From contig CAMBEP010000008.1 in NCBI GenBank assembly GCA_945865635.1, forward strand, positions 62,001 to 126,000: a stretch of 64,000 nucleotides of DNA. Direction: 5' to 3'. Below the pieces are notes generated by a model. It was not told where the DNA came from. It saw only the letters and a list, made by a program, of their open reading frames with translations, and ran no database searches. The number at the start of each line of letters is the position of its first letter. Position 1 is the first letter of the stretch. The stretch comes from Candidatus Kuenenia stuttgartensis. GTDB taxonomy: Bacteria > Planctomycetota > Planctomycetia > Isosphaerales > Isosphaeraceae. A program made the position numbers and the translations under genes. This document shows, one piece after another, positions 7,069 to 15,292 of the stretch.

Positions 7069-9723
7069 ATGAGTGAACCGAACGAATCTCCGATGATGCT
7101 TCAGTATCGTGAGCTTAAAGCGCGCGATCCAGATGCCTTGCTGTTATTTCGTATGGGCGATTTTTATGAAATGTTTGGCAACGATGCGGTCGAGGCTGCG
7201 GAGATTCTTGGCCTGACTCTGACCAGTCGCGACAAGAACTCGGAAAACCCGACCGCCATGGCTGGCTTCCCTCATCCAGCTTTGGATCAATATCTCGCCA
7301 AAATCATTGCCGCAGGCCGCAGGGCTGCTGTCTGCGAGCAGATGGAAGACCCGAAAACCGCCACAGGGTCGGTCGTCAAGCGTGACGTTGTCCGGGTGGT
7401 CACACCTGGCACGATTACTGAAGATTCGATGCTTGACCCCCGGTCAGCCAACCACATCACTGCGGTTTTCGAATATCGCGGGAAAATGGGTCTGGCGGTT
7501 GCAGAACTTTCGACAGGCCGATTCGCTGTGACCAGCTTCCATAAGCTCGAACTGGTTGAGGAACTTTCCAGACTGGCACCTTCCGAGCTCGTCATCTGCG
7601 AGACTCAGTCCGATAATGCCTGGATCAAGAATCTCAGGGGCCAGATCACCGTCCTGATCACAACCCGGCCGAGCTGGGACTTCCTGCCGGATCGAGCCCT
7701 GAGGACACTTTGTGAGCAATTTCAGACAAGCACCTTGGCCGGCTTTGGCGTAGACGACGACGCCATAGAAGTACCAGCGGCGGGCGCGCTGGTGGCTTAT
7801 TTGGTAGACACTCAGAAGGCCGCCCTTCGCCACATTCATCAAATTCAGCCTTACAAGCGTGAATCCATTCTAGGGCTTGATCCGAACACACGACGGGCCC
7901 TTGAACTGACCCGCACCATTCGGGAAGGCCGCAGGGATGGCTCACTGCTGGCTGTGATGGACAAAACCCAGTCGCCCATGGGTGCTCGGCTGCTGGGCGA
8001 ATGGCTGGCTGCACCACTGGTGGACAAGTCAGAAATCGTGGCTCGCCATGACTCCGTTGGTGAACTGGTCATTGCTTCGGAAATTCGCGACAAAATTCGT
8101 CGGTGGGTTGGGGAAGTGGCAGATCTGGAGCGTTTGGCCGCACGCGTCGGCACAGGCCGGGCCACTCCTCGGGATTTGCTGGGGCTGGGCCGGACATTGC
8201 TGATCCTTCCTGAGATCAAGCAACTGCTGGCTAGAACCCAAAGCGATTTGCTACGCCGGCTGGATCAGTCTCTTGAGCTTTGCCCCGAGATCCGGTCTGC
8301 AATTCTTACCGCCTTATCTGACAATCCGCCCAACAATGCCCGCGATGGCGGAGTGATTCGCGAAGAGTATCACCCGTTGCTGGATGAACTAAGGGATGCA
8401 GCCCGAGGTGGTAAGAACTGGATCGCCCAGTATCAGGCAGACATGATCCGGCAGACCGGCATATCGAGCCTTAAAGTTGGATTCAACAAGGTCTTTGGCT
8501 ATTATGTGGAAGTCACAAACCTGCATTCCTCCAAGGTGCCATCAGAGTTTATCCGGAAGCAGACGGTTAAAAATGCAGAGCGCTATATTACCGCGGAATT
8601 GAAGGAATACGAGGACAAGGTTCTGCGAGCCGAGGAGCGAGCTCGCGAACTGGAATATGAGTTGTTTCAAGCCCTTCGTGACCGTGTGGCGGCGGAGACG
8701 CCGCGACTGGTCCAGGCGGGTGGTGTACTGGCCGCCCTCGACACGTTGTGTGCCTTGGCAGAGCTGGCCGTGAGCCAGCACTACGTCAGGCCAACGATTG
8801 TCGACGAACCTGTGCTGGATGTTCGGGCAGGGCGTCATCCGGTGCTTGATGCCCGTCTGAACCGTGGCGAATTTGTGCCCAACGACACAGAACTTGGTCC
8901 TGGCAATGGCATGGTGCTGGTCATCACTGGCCCCAATATGGCAGGTAAAAGCACTTATATCCGTCAGGTGGCACTGATTACGATCATGGCGCAGATGGGT
9001 TCGTTTGTGCCTGCTGCCGAGGCAACCATCGGGCTGACAGATCGAGTTTTTGCTCGTGTTGGTGCGTCTGATGAACTGGCGCGGGGTCAGTCGACATTTC
9101 TTGTCGAGATGTCAGAAACGGCCAACATCCTGCACAATGCAACCCACCGGAGCCTTGTCATACTGGACGAAGTGGGCCGGGGGACATCCACATTTGACGG
9201 CGTATCGCTGGCTTGGGCCATCACAGAACATCTGCACGACCAGACCCGCTGCCGCGCCCTGTTCGCCACACATTATCATGAACTTGTCGACCTCGAAAAA
9301 AGCTGCTCAGGATTGCGCAATGCAAATGTCTCGGTCGAGAAGCAGGACGGAGAGATCGTCTTCATGCACCGGATTGTCCCGGGTGGGGCAGATCAAAGCC
9401 ATGGGATTCATGTGGCAAGGCTTGCTGGCGTTCCAGCACCCGTGCTTGACAGGGCCCGTCAGATTCTGGATCAGTTGGAAACACAGCATTCTGCGATGAG
9501 CCAAGCGGCCGCAGCAACCCACCTTGTGGAAGCACAGGCCGGCGGGTCGCCCAAAGCCGCTTCGCCCAAGGTGCGCGTAAAGACCGCCAAGGGGCTCACA
9601 TCGTCGTTGTTTGCCCAATTGCCCGACCCATTGGTCGACGAAATCCAGGCCACCGACACCGAATCCATCACGCCGGATCAGGCTTTGGAACTGATTCGAC
9701 GATGGAAGAAAATTGTCAGTTGA
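7069..9723 (+). CDS. mutS: DNA mismatch repair protein MutS
   Basis: MutS recognises base mismatches and small loops and, with ATP, recruits MutL. The domain order is complete: the mismatch-reading Phe-Tyr-Glu motif at residues 32-34 within RMGDFYEMF, connector and lever domains, the clamp with GYYVEVT, Walker A GPNMAGKST at about 621-629, Walker B LVILDEVGRGTSTFDG at about 695-710, and the THYHEL switch. The C-terminal tail past the helix-turn-helix is Ala-rich, then ends ITPDQALELIRRWKK. The length (884 residues from ATG 7069) fits MutS1. An in-frame GTG at 7048 would add seven residues; I prefer ATG because the extension is not conserved in kind. No mutL is nearby. Confidence 0.97.
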   Translation: MSEPNESPMMLQYRELKARDPDALLLFRMGDFYEMFGNDAVEAAEILGLTLTSRDKNSENPTAMAGFPHPALDQYLAKIIAAGRRAAVCEQMEDPKTATGSVVKRDVVRVVTPGTITEDSMLDPRSANHITAVFEYRGKMGLAVAELSTGRFAVTSFHKLELVEELSRLAPSELVICETQSDNAWIKNLRGQITVLITTRPSWDFLPDRALRTLCEQFQTSTLAGFGVDDDAIEVPAAGALVAYLVDTQKAALRHIHQIQPYKRESILGLDPNTRRALELTRTIREGRRDGSLLAVMDKTQSPMGARLLGEWLAAPLVDKSEIVARHDSVGELVIASEIRDKIRRWVGEVADLERLAARVGTGRATPRDLLGLGRTLLILPEIKQLLARTQSDLLRRLDQSLELCPEIRSAILTALSDNPPNNARDGGVIREEYHPLLDELRDAARGGKNWIAQYQADMIRQTGISSLKVGFNKVFGYYVEVTNLHSSKVPSEFIRKQTVKNAERYITAELKEYEDKVLRAEERARELEYELFQALRDRVAAETPRLVQAGGVLAALDTLCALAELAVSQHYVRPTIVDEPVLDVRAGRHPVLDARLNRGEFVPNDTELGPGNGMVLVITGPNMAGKSTYIRQVALITIMAQMGSFVPAAEATIGLTDRVFARVGASDELARGQSTFLVEMSETANILHNATHRSLVILDEVGRGTSTFDGVSLAWAITEHLHDQTRCRALFATHYHELVDLEKSCSGLRNANVSVEKQDGEIVFMHRIVPGGADQSHGIHVARLAGVPAPVLDRARQILDQLETQHSAMSQAAAATHLVEAQAGGSPKAASPKVRVKTAKGLTSSLFAQLPDPLVDEIQATDTESITPDQALELIRRWKKIVS

Positions 9724-10057
9724 TTTCTCGGGCAGCGGCCTGATCTTCACCGGTATGACGGTTGCCGGTTCCTTTAACGTTACTCTCAAGCTTACGCTCA
9801 GTTCGGCATCGGCTGATCCTCTTTGGTCAAATCAGAATCGCTTCATTCCAAGTCTTTGCGGCCAGGGATTGAGCCCTTGAATGTCATCGTTCAGGAGTTT
9901 GTGCTGAGTGGATCCAGTCTGTATCGAGCTGTGAACATTCTTGAGCTTCTCGTTGCCCTTGGCCGGTTGAACGATTACAGTAAGGCCTGATCCGTTTGCG
10001 GCGATCCTCGCCTTTAACCCATCCTCAGCAACATTCAGGGAGTCTCTAAAAAAAGCC
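9724..10057. other. 334-bp intergenic region
   Basis: Lies between mutS and the TIM-barrel gene, both on the plus strand. I see no gene, no strong terminator hairpin and no RNA fold that I recognise. A minus-strand frame (9832-10188) runs across it but reaches into the antisense of the next gene and has no domain, so it is taken as chance. Confidence 0.4.
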
Positions 10058-10915
10058 ATGACAACTCGTCGCCAAGCCTTTAAAACCTTTGCCCTGGCCG
10101 CCACTGCCGGAGCCACATGGTTCGACGCATTCACAGCCAATGTCAAAGCCACCCTGCACATCGACTTTGCCGGGTTGCCCATGGGCATCCAGTCCTACAG
10201 CCTTCGCGGGTTTGACGTGGACAAGGCCATGGACATCATCGCCGAGAACCTCGACCTGCACTATGTCGAAATGTTCCGCGCCCACTTCCCGATCACAACC
10301 GATCAGGCCGCGATCGACACCATGAAGGCCAAGCTCAAGGCCCATCACCTGACCCTTTCGGCTCACGGTGTGCAAGGCTTCTCGGCCGATCATGCCAAGA
10401 ACGAAGAGTTCTTCAAGTTTGCCAAAGCTGCCGGCTTCAAGAACCTTTCCGCCGACCCTACACCAGATTCGTTTGACAGTCTGGAAAAGCTGGTCAAGGA
10501 ATATGACATGCGGATTGCCATTCACAACCACGGTCCCGGAGCCCGTTATGACAAGGTGACCGACTGCCTGAAGGCTGTTGAAGGTCGCGATGCCCGCATT
10601 GGCTTCTGTGCGGATCTTGGCCACTTCATCCGCTCGGGCGAAGATCCAGTCAAGCTCCTGCTGGCCATGAAGGGCCGAGTCTGGGGCGTGCACCTGAAGG
10701 ATTTTGCGGCGGCCAAGAAAGATGCCGAAGGCGTGGTTCTGGGCAAGGGTCTGCTGGACGTTGCTGGTGTTTTCAGGGCCCTTAAGGCGATCAAGTTTCC
10801 TGCCGACGGTGCTTTGTCGCTGGAATACGAAGAAAACCCCAAGAACCCGATCGGCGAAATTCAGGAATGTATCGCCGTGGCCGCCAAGGCCGCCCGCAGC
10901 ATAGCCGGCGCCTAA
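10058..10915 (+). CDS. Sugar phosphate isomerase/epimerase-like TIM-barrel protein, exported
   Basis: A 285-residue xylose-isomerase-like TIM barrel (AP endonuclease 2 superfamily). The start MTTRRQAFKTFALAAT resembles a Tat-type signal, but the Arg pair is followed by QAF rather than the full RRxFLK motif, so Tat export is likely, not certain. Barrel features include YSLRGFDVDKAMDIIAE near the start, AIHNHGPG at about residue 156 (metal-ligand His region), ADLGHFIRSGEDP, and GVHLKDFA near residue 208, all at strand ends where these enzymes bind a divalent metal. Planctomycetes encode many such exported proteins, mostly of unknown substrate. A terminator follows at 10943-10970, so it is probably monocistronic. 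Confidence 0.85.
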   Translation: MTTRRQAFKTFALAATAGATWFDAFTANVKATLHIDFAGLPMGIQSYSLRGFDVDKAMDIIAENLDLHYVEMFRAHFPITTDQAAIDTMKAKLKAHHLTLSAHGVQGFSADHAKNEEFFKFAKAAGFKNLSADPTPDSFDSLEKLVKEYDMRIAIHNHGPGARYDKVTDCLKAVEGRDARIGFCADLGHFIRSGEDPVKLLLAMKGRVWGVHLKDFAAAKKDAEGVVLGKGLLDVAGVFRALKAIKFPADGALSLEYEENPKNPIGEIQECIAVAAKAARSIAGA

Positions 10916-10942
10916 TTTCATTGGCGGAATTAATGAATTCAG

Positions 10943-10970
10943 GGCGGGTTTGCTTATTCAGCAACCCGCC
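10943..10970 (+). terminator. Rho-independent terminator after the TIM-barrel gene
   Basis: GGCGGGTT at 10943-10950 pairs with AACCCGCC at 10963-10970, extended by a GC pair across a one-base bulge. A T-rich stretch (TTCGTTCTATTCTTTTG) follows. It sits 28 bases after the stop of the gene at 10058. Confidence 0.8.
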
Positions 10971-11201
10971 TTCGTTCTATTCTTTTGTTTTCAATTGGCA
11001 AAACGAGTCGGTTGAATTGATACCATGAAATACGTTCGGCTTTGCACCACGATAAATTTTAAAAACAGACCAAGAATCGAAACGCTGCAATGACAAATAT
11101 CATTGATGTTACAATCATTTTAAGTCAACAAAAGGCGGGTTTTACCCCACCTTGCTGCGACCTTTTCGTCTCGATGGCTGTTTATCATCTTTGCGAGTGA
11201 T

Positions 11202-11642
11202 TTACGACTTGATTTCAAAAATGGCTTCCACCTCAACGGCAGATCCAGTTGGGATCTGGGCGAAGCCCAGCGCACTGCGGGCATGAAAGCCATCGGTCGT
11301 CTTGCCATAGACTTCATGCAGAAGGTCGCTGCATCCATTGATCACCAGATGCTGCTCGTGAAAATCAAGCGAGGAATTTACACAGCCCAGCAATTTCAGG
11401 ACCCGAAGACCATTGAGGGATCCATGGAAATTCCAGACCGAATTGAGAACCTTGATGGCGCACTGCCGGGCGGCCTCTTTGCCTTGCTCCACGCTGAGGC
11501 CGTCGCCCAGCTTGCCTTTGAGATCGCTGACGTGCCCTGAGGTGATCAGCAGGTTCCCTGTGCGCACCACCATGGCCAGATAAGCAGGTTCCTGCTTTGA
11601 AAAGGTAATGCCCAATGATTCCGCTTTTTCTTGTGGGGTCAT
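11202..11642 (-). CDS. RidA family (YjgF/YER057c) protein
   Basis: A 146-residue member of the RidA family. RidA enzymes hydrolyse reactive enamine/imine intermediates made by PLP enzymes. Family features seen are LLITSGHVSD in the N-terminal strand pair, KVLNSVWNFHGSL in the helix, and the C-terminal segment containing ARSALGFAQIP and AVEVEAIFEI; the Arg of ARS matches the carboxylate-binding Arg needed for deaminase activity. The start ATG 11642 gives MTPQEKAESLG, the usual N-terminus of the longer (about 150 residue) subgroup; a frame extending to 11705 adds 21 unrelated residues. Whether it has deaminase activity cannot be decided from the sequence. It is divergent from the FAD/Fe-S gene. 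Confidence 0.88.
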   Translation of the reverse strand: MTPQEKAESLGITFSKQEPAYLAMVVRTGNLLITSGHVSDLKGKLGDGLSVEQGKEAARQCAIKVLNSVWNFHGSLNGLRVLKLLGCVNSSLDFHEQHLVINGCSDLLHEVYGKTTDGFHARSALGFAQIPTGSAVEVEAIFEIKS

Positions 11643-11899
11643 GGTCGATGAAATTCCTGATGTGTCTAAAGATGAGTTTTCACGCCTTACTGTCAAGGCG
11701 GTCAATTACCTACAGGATGAACGGATTTGTTTGATTTTGCAAGGGGATGGAAGTCGCACAAATTCCAGTCGAGATCGGCGCGGTTTCTGCTCTTCTCAGG
11801 TTGTTTTGAATACGACATCTACTGAAGGGTCGCGAAGTAACCATCAAAAGCCTATAATCGAAATACATTCAGGCCACACGTAAGGGAATCAGGTCGAAC

Positions 11900-14866
11900 A
11901 TGCAAGCCACACCGGGCACAGCCACATTAACGGATAAAATTCTCGAAAAGCTCGCTGCCCGTCTGGCTGAAGAGACCAGAGGCGAGGTCCGGTTTGACGA
12001 CACGGCCCGATCACTTTATGCCACAGATGCATCGCTCTACGAGATTTCGCCAGTGGGTGTCTTTTTGCCCAGGTCGGCCGATGATGTGGCCAAGGCTGTC
12101 GAAATTGCGGCTGAGATGGGCGTGGCCATCATTCCACGAGGCGCGGCCACCAGCCTTTCTGGCCAGACCATAGGTGCTGGCCTTGTGATTGATTGTTCAA
12201 AGTATATGAACCGGATCGGCATCGTGGATCGCGACCGGATGACGGTGCGAGTCGAGCCGGGCGTGGTATGCGACCAGCTCAACCGCCATCTGAAGCCACT
12301 TGGCCTGATGTTCGGGCCCGACGTTTCGACCAGTGACCGAGCCACTCTTGGCGGCATGATCGGGAATAATTCTGCCGGTGCCCGAAGTCTGAGATATGGC
12401 AAGACAGTTGACCATGTTACGGCTGTCGAAGTGGTCCTCTCAGGTGGAATGCCCGCCCGATTCCAGGGGCTGGATGAAACGGCTCTCGCTACGATGATTG
12501 AAAATGGTGGAAGGCTTGGCTATCTCCATAAGACGGTTCAGGATCTGGTCAGAGGGCACCGGGCTGAGATCATCGCCCGATATCCACGCATTCTAAGACG
12601 TGTCAGTGGCTATAACCTCGACGAATTTATCGCTGGCTTACCAGTCCGGGCCGAGGGCTGGAAGGACTCATCCTGGCAATTCAATCTGGCCAAATTGATC
12701 GTCGGATCCGAAGGCACCCTGGGTGTGATCACATCGGCTGATGTGCGTGTGGTCAAGATCCCGCCCTGCCAGGGCTTGGTGGTGGTCTCGCACCGGACCA
12801 TCAAAGAGGCCCTGAACAGCCTGCAAGCTTATTTGGCAGGTGGCCCCGCAGCGGTAGAAATGATCGACCGGATGATCTTAAAGCTGGCTTTGGCACACTC
12901 GGAATATGCCAAGCTGGTCACTTTTGCGTCAGGCGATCCGGAAGCTGTACTGGCCGCCCAATTGTATGCCGATTCGCCCGAGGAACTCGCCGAAAAGGCG
13001 GCCCTGATTGAACGCGGGCTGGCAGGGAATGGATCTGTACTTGGCATTGTGAAGAACCTGACGGCATCGGCCCAGGACAATTTCTGGAAAGTGCGTAAAG
13101 CCGGCCTTTCACTATTGATGGGCATGCCAGGCGACGCCAAGCCTGTGGCCTTTGTGGAAGATACAGCCGTTGATCCGCAAGTTTTGCCGGCATTTTACGA
13201 CCGATTCATGGAGATTATCGGCCGCCACGGAGCCCTGGCCTCGTGTTATGGCCATGCGGATGTCGGCTGCCTGCACATCAGGCCGGTACTGAACATGAAG
13301 ACGAATCGAGGGCTGGAGCAGCTCAGGGCGATTGCCGAAGAGGTTTCGAGCCTTGTAGCCGAGTTCGGCGGAGCCATGTCAGGCGAGCATGGAGATGGTC
13401 TCGCACGAAGCCGCTGGAATCGTAAAATATTTGGCGACGAAATCTTCGATCTCTTCAAGCAGGTCAAGCACGCCTTCGATTCATCAAACCAGATGAATCC
13501 AGGCAAAGTGGCGGCTGAGCCGGAATTGACAGACAATTTGAGAATCAGCCCTGACTATTTTGTCACGGTTCCTGAGCTCACCGGCTTTGATTTTGATGAT
13601 CAGGGCGGACTGGCACAGGCGGTTGAGCTTTGTTCAGGGGTCGGGGCATGCCGCAAGGTTGATACGGGCACAATGTGTCCGAGCTATATGATCACCCGAG
13701 ATGAAGAGCACTCCACACGGGGCCGGGCCAACCTGCTTCGTGAGGTGATGAGTGGCCGGCTTGGAACCGACAGAAAATGGGATCACCCGGGCCTGCTTGA
13801 AGCAATGGATCTCTGCCTGGGATGCAAGGCCTGCAAAAGCGAGTGCCCATCCGGTGTGGATATGGCCCGATTAAAAAGCGAAGTGCTCCACCAGGTGCAT
13901 AAGGAACGCGGCGGGCCTGACCTGGCCGCCCTGATTTTTGGGCATGTGCATGTTCTGAACCGGTGGGGATCGAGATTGGCACCAATCGCCAACCTGATGA
14001 TCAAATCGACCCCGATCAAGCGACTTTTGGAGCGGCTCGTGGGTTTGGATCGACGCCGCACTTTGCCGAGCTTTGTCGGCTATCAGAATTTCAGGCGATG
14101 GTTCGGTTCACACCAGAAAACGACTCGAAATGCACATCAATCGCTCGGTAAAGTCATTCTGCTTGACGATTGTTTCACCACATTTAATCACCCTGAAATT
14201 GGCCGGTCAGCCGTAACGCTCCTGGAAGCAGCCGGTTATGAAGTGGAGCTTGTGGGTGGGCTTTGTTGTGGCCGGCCCGCTGTGAGCAAGGGGCTTTTGG
14301 ATATTGGTCATGAAATGGCTCAGGCAATGGTGGAGCGATTGGCGCCTGCAGCACTTGCGGGTCTGCCGATTGTGGGTGTCGAGCCAAGCTGTTTGACAAT
14401 GCTGGCCGACGACTACAAAAACATGCGGCTTGGTGAGAAGGCTTTGGCGGTTGCCAAGTCAACAGTTCAGGTGGAGCAATTACTGGTCCAGGCCTATAAG
14501 CAGGGCCGACTGAAATTCAATACACTCGAGCGGTCGGTCATGCTTCATGGGCATTGCCAGCAGAAGGCGGTCTTCAGCACGGCCGATACATCCGCCGCAC
14601 TGAACCTGATTCCTGGAATGCGGCTCAAAGAGCTGGACAGCGGCTGCTGTGGCATGGCGGGTTCATTTGGTTACGACAAGGCCCATTATGAAATGAGTCA
14701 GGCGCTAGCCGAACGGGTCCTGCTCAAAGCGGCCAAGGATTCGCCCGAAGCCATTCTGGTCGCACCTGGCACAAGCTGCAGGGCACAGCTTGAAGATCTG
14801 GCAGGCTTGACTGCGCTGCACCCGTTACAACTTCTGGAACAGCAACTATACTCTTCGCGGTCATGA
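11900..14866 (+). CDS. FAD-linked oxidase / Fe-S / CCG-domain fusion (D-2-hydroxyacid dehydrogenase, YdiJ-like)
   Basis: A 988-residue fusion of what are separate subunits (GlcD- and GlcF-like) in glycolate oxidase. In order: a VAO-type FAD-binding domain with PRGAATSLSGQT near 79 and TLGGMIGNNSAGARS near 155; an FAD-oxidase C domain with GHADVGCLHIRP near 450 and SGEHGDGLARSR near 494; two 4Fe-4S clusters with Cys runs starting near 577 (CSGVGACRKV...CP) and 639 (CLGCKACKSECPSG); and two CCG domains near 787 (GLCCGRP) and 913 (SGCCGMAGSFGY). This layout matches E. coli YdiJ-type enzymes, which oxidise D-2-hydroxyacids such as D-2-hydroxyglutarate and D-lactate and pass electrons to the respiratory chain. 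The exact substrate is inferred only from architecture. Start ATG 11900 follows the sequence GGAATCAGGTCGAAC. Confidence 0.88.
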   Translation: MQATPGTATLTDKILEKLAARLAEETRGEVRFDDTARSLYATDASLYEISPVGVFLPRSADDVAKAVEIAAEMGVAIIPRGAATSLSGQTIGAGLVIDCSKYMNRIGIVDRDRMTVRVEPGVVCDQLNRHLKPLGLMFGPDVSTSDRATLGGMIGNNSAGARSLRYGKTVDHVTAVEVVLSGGMPARFQGLDETALATMIENGGRLGYLHKTVQDLVRGHRAEIIARYPRILRRVSGYNLDEFIAGLPVRAEGWKDSSWQFNLAKLIVGSEGTLGVITSADVRVVKIPPCQGLVVVSHRTIKEALNSLQAYLAGGPAAVEMIDRMILKLALAHSEYAKLVTFASGDPEAVLAAQLYADSPEELAEKAALIERGLAGNGSVLGIVKNLTASAQDNFWKVRKAGLSLLMGMPGDAKPVAFVEDTAVDPQVLPAFYDRFMEIIGRHGALASCYGHADVGCLHIRPVLNMKTNRGLEQLRAIAEEVSSLVAEFGGAMSGEHGDGLARSRWNRKIFGDEIFDLFKQVKHAFDSSNQMNPGKVAAEPELTDNLRISPDYFVTVPELTGFDFDDQGGLAQAVELCSGVGACRKVDTGTMCPSYMITRDEEHSTRGRANLLREVMSGRLGTDRKWDHPGLLEAMDLCLGCKACKSECPSGVDMARLKSEVLHQVHKERGGPDLAALIFGHVHVLNRWGSRLAPIANLMIKSTPIKRLLERLVGLDRRRTLPSFVGYQNFRRWFGSHQKTTRNAHQSLGKVILLDDCFTTFNHPEIGRSAVTLLEAAGYEVELVGGLCCGRPAVSKGLLDIGHEMAQAMVERLAPAALAGLPIVGVEPSCLTMLADDYKNMRLGEKALAVAKSTVQVEQLLVQAYKQGRLKFNTLERSVMLHGHCQQKAVFSTADTSAALNLIPGMRLKELDSGCCGMAGSFGYDKAHYEMSQALAERVLLKAAKDSPEAILVAPGTSCRAQLEDLAGLTALHPLQLLEQQLYSSRS

Positions 14867-14884
14867 ATGGCACTTTTTGATCAA

Positions 14885-15077
14885 AATGATGCCGGAGGCA
14901 TCTGGAGCCAGTAGCCGGTGGTTGAGGAGCGTCAGCGACGACACCACCGGACACGACGACGCGACATAAGGTCTTGCACCCCTGCCGGGGTGCCAGCAGC
15001 TTTTTTTAGACCTCATGACCGGAAGGTGTCGCTTCGCTCAACCACCGGCGACTCGCTTTGATGCCTCCGGCATCATT
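14885..15077. repeat. 193-bp nested inverted-repeat element
   Basis: The outer arms AATGATGCCGGAGGCATC (14885-14902) and its exact reverse complement (15060-15077) are 18 bp long. Inside, GCCGGTGGTTGAG (left, from 14914) and CTCAACCACCGGC (right, ending near 15049) pair, then AGGTCT (14969-14974) with AGACCT (15008-15013). The centre is a 7-bp hairpin GCACCCC-TGCC-GGGGTGC (14976-14993), followed after seven bases by seven Ts, so the core could act as a terminator for the gene at 11900. The left half also has its own hairpin, CCGGTGGT (14915-14922) with ACCACCGG (14943-14950). The element looks like a REP/MITE-type repeat; no coding capacity is seen. Confidence 0.75.
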
Positions 15078-15292
15078 CTGTTACGGGATGTCTCTTTTTT
15101 GACTGCGACAAGTATAAAAATAAAAACTTCCGCTGGTTAAGTCAGTGTCTGATTGGCGCTTCTGATCGCCGGAATTTCCATGGATTTTCCTGTAAGCAAG
15201 GAGTTTTCGTAATTCCTTGGCCACGATAAATGTTTGGCCAGGTTTTACAGGAATTTCTGGTAGATTTGTGATTTCGGAGTCAACTTTGATTT

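Noticed and set aside
10046..10921. 291-codon minus-strand frame
   Set aside because: It mirrors the TIM-barrel gene at 10058 and is an effect of the codon pattern there.
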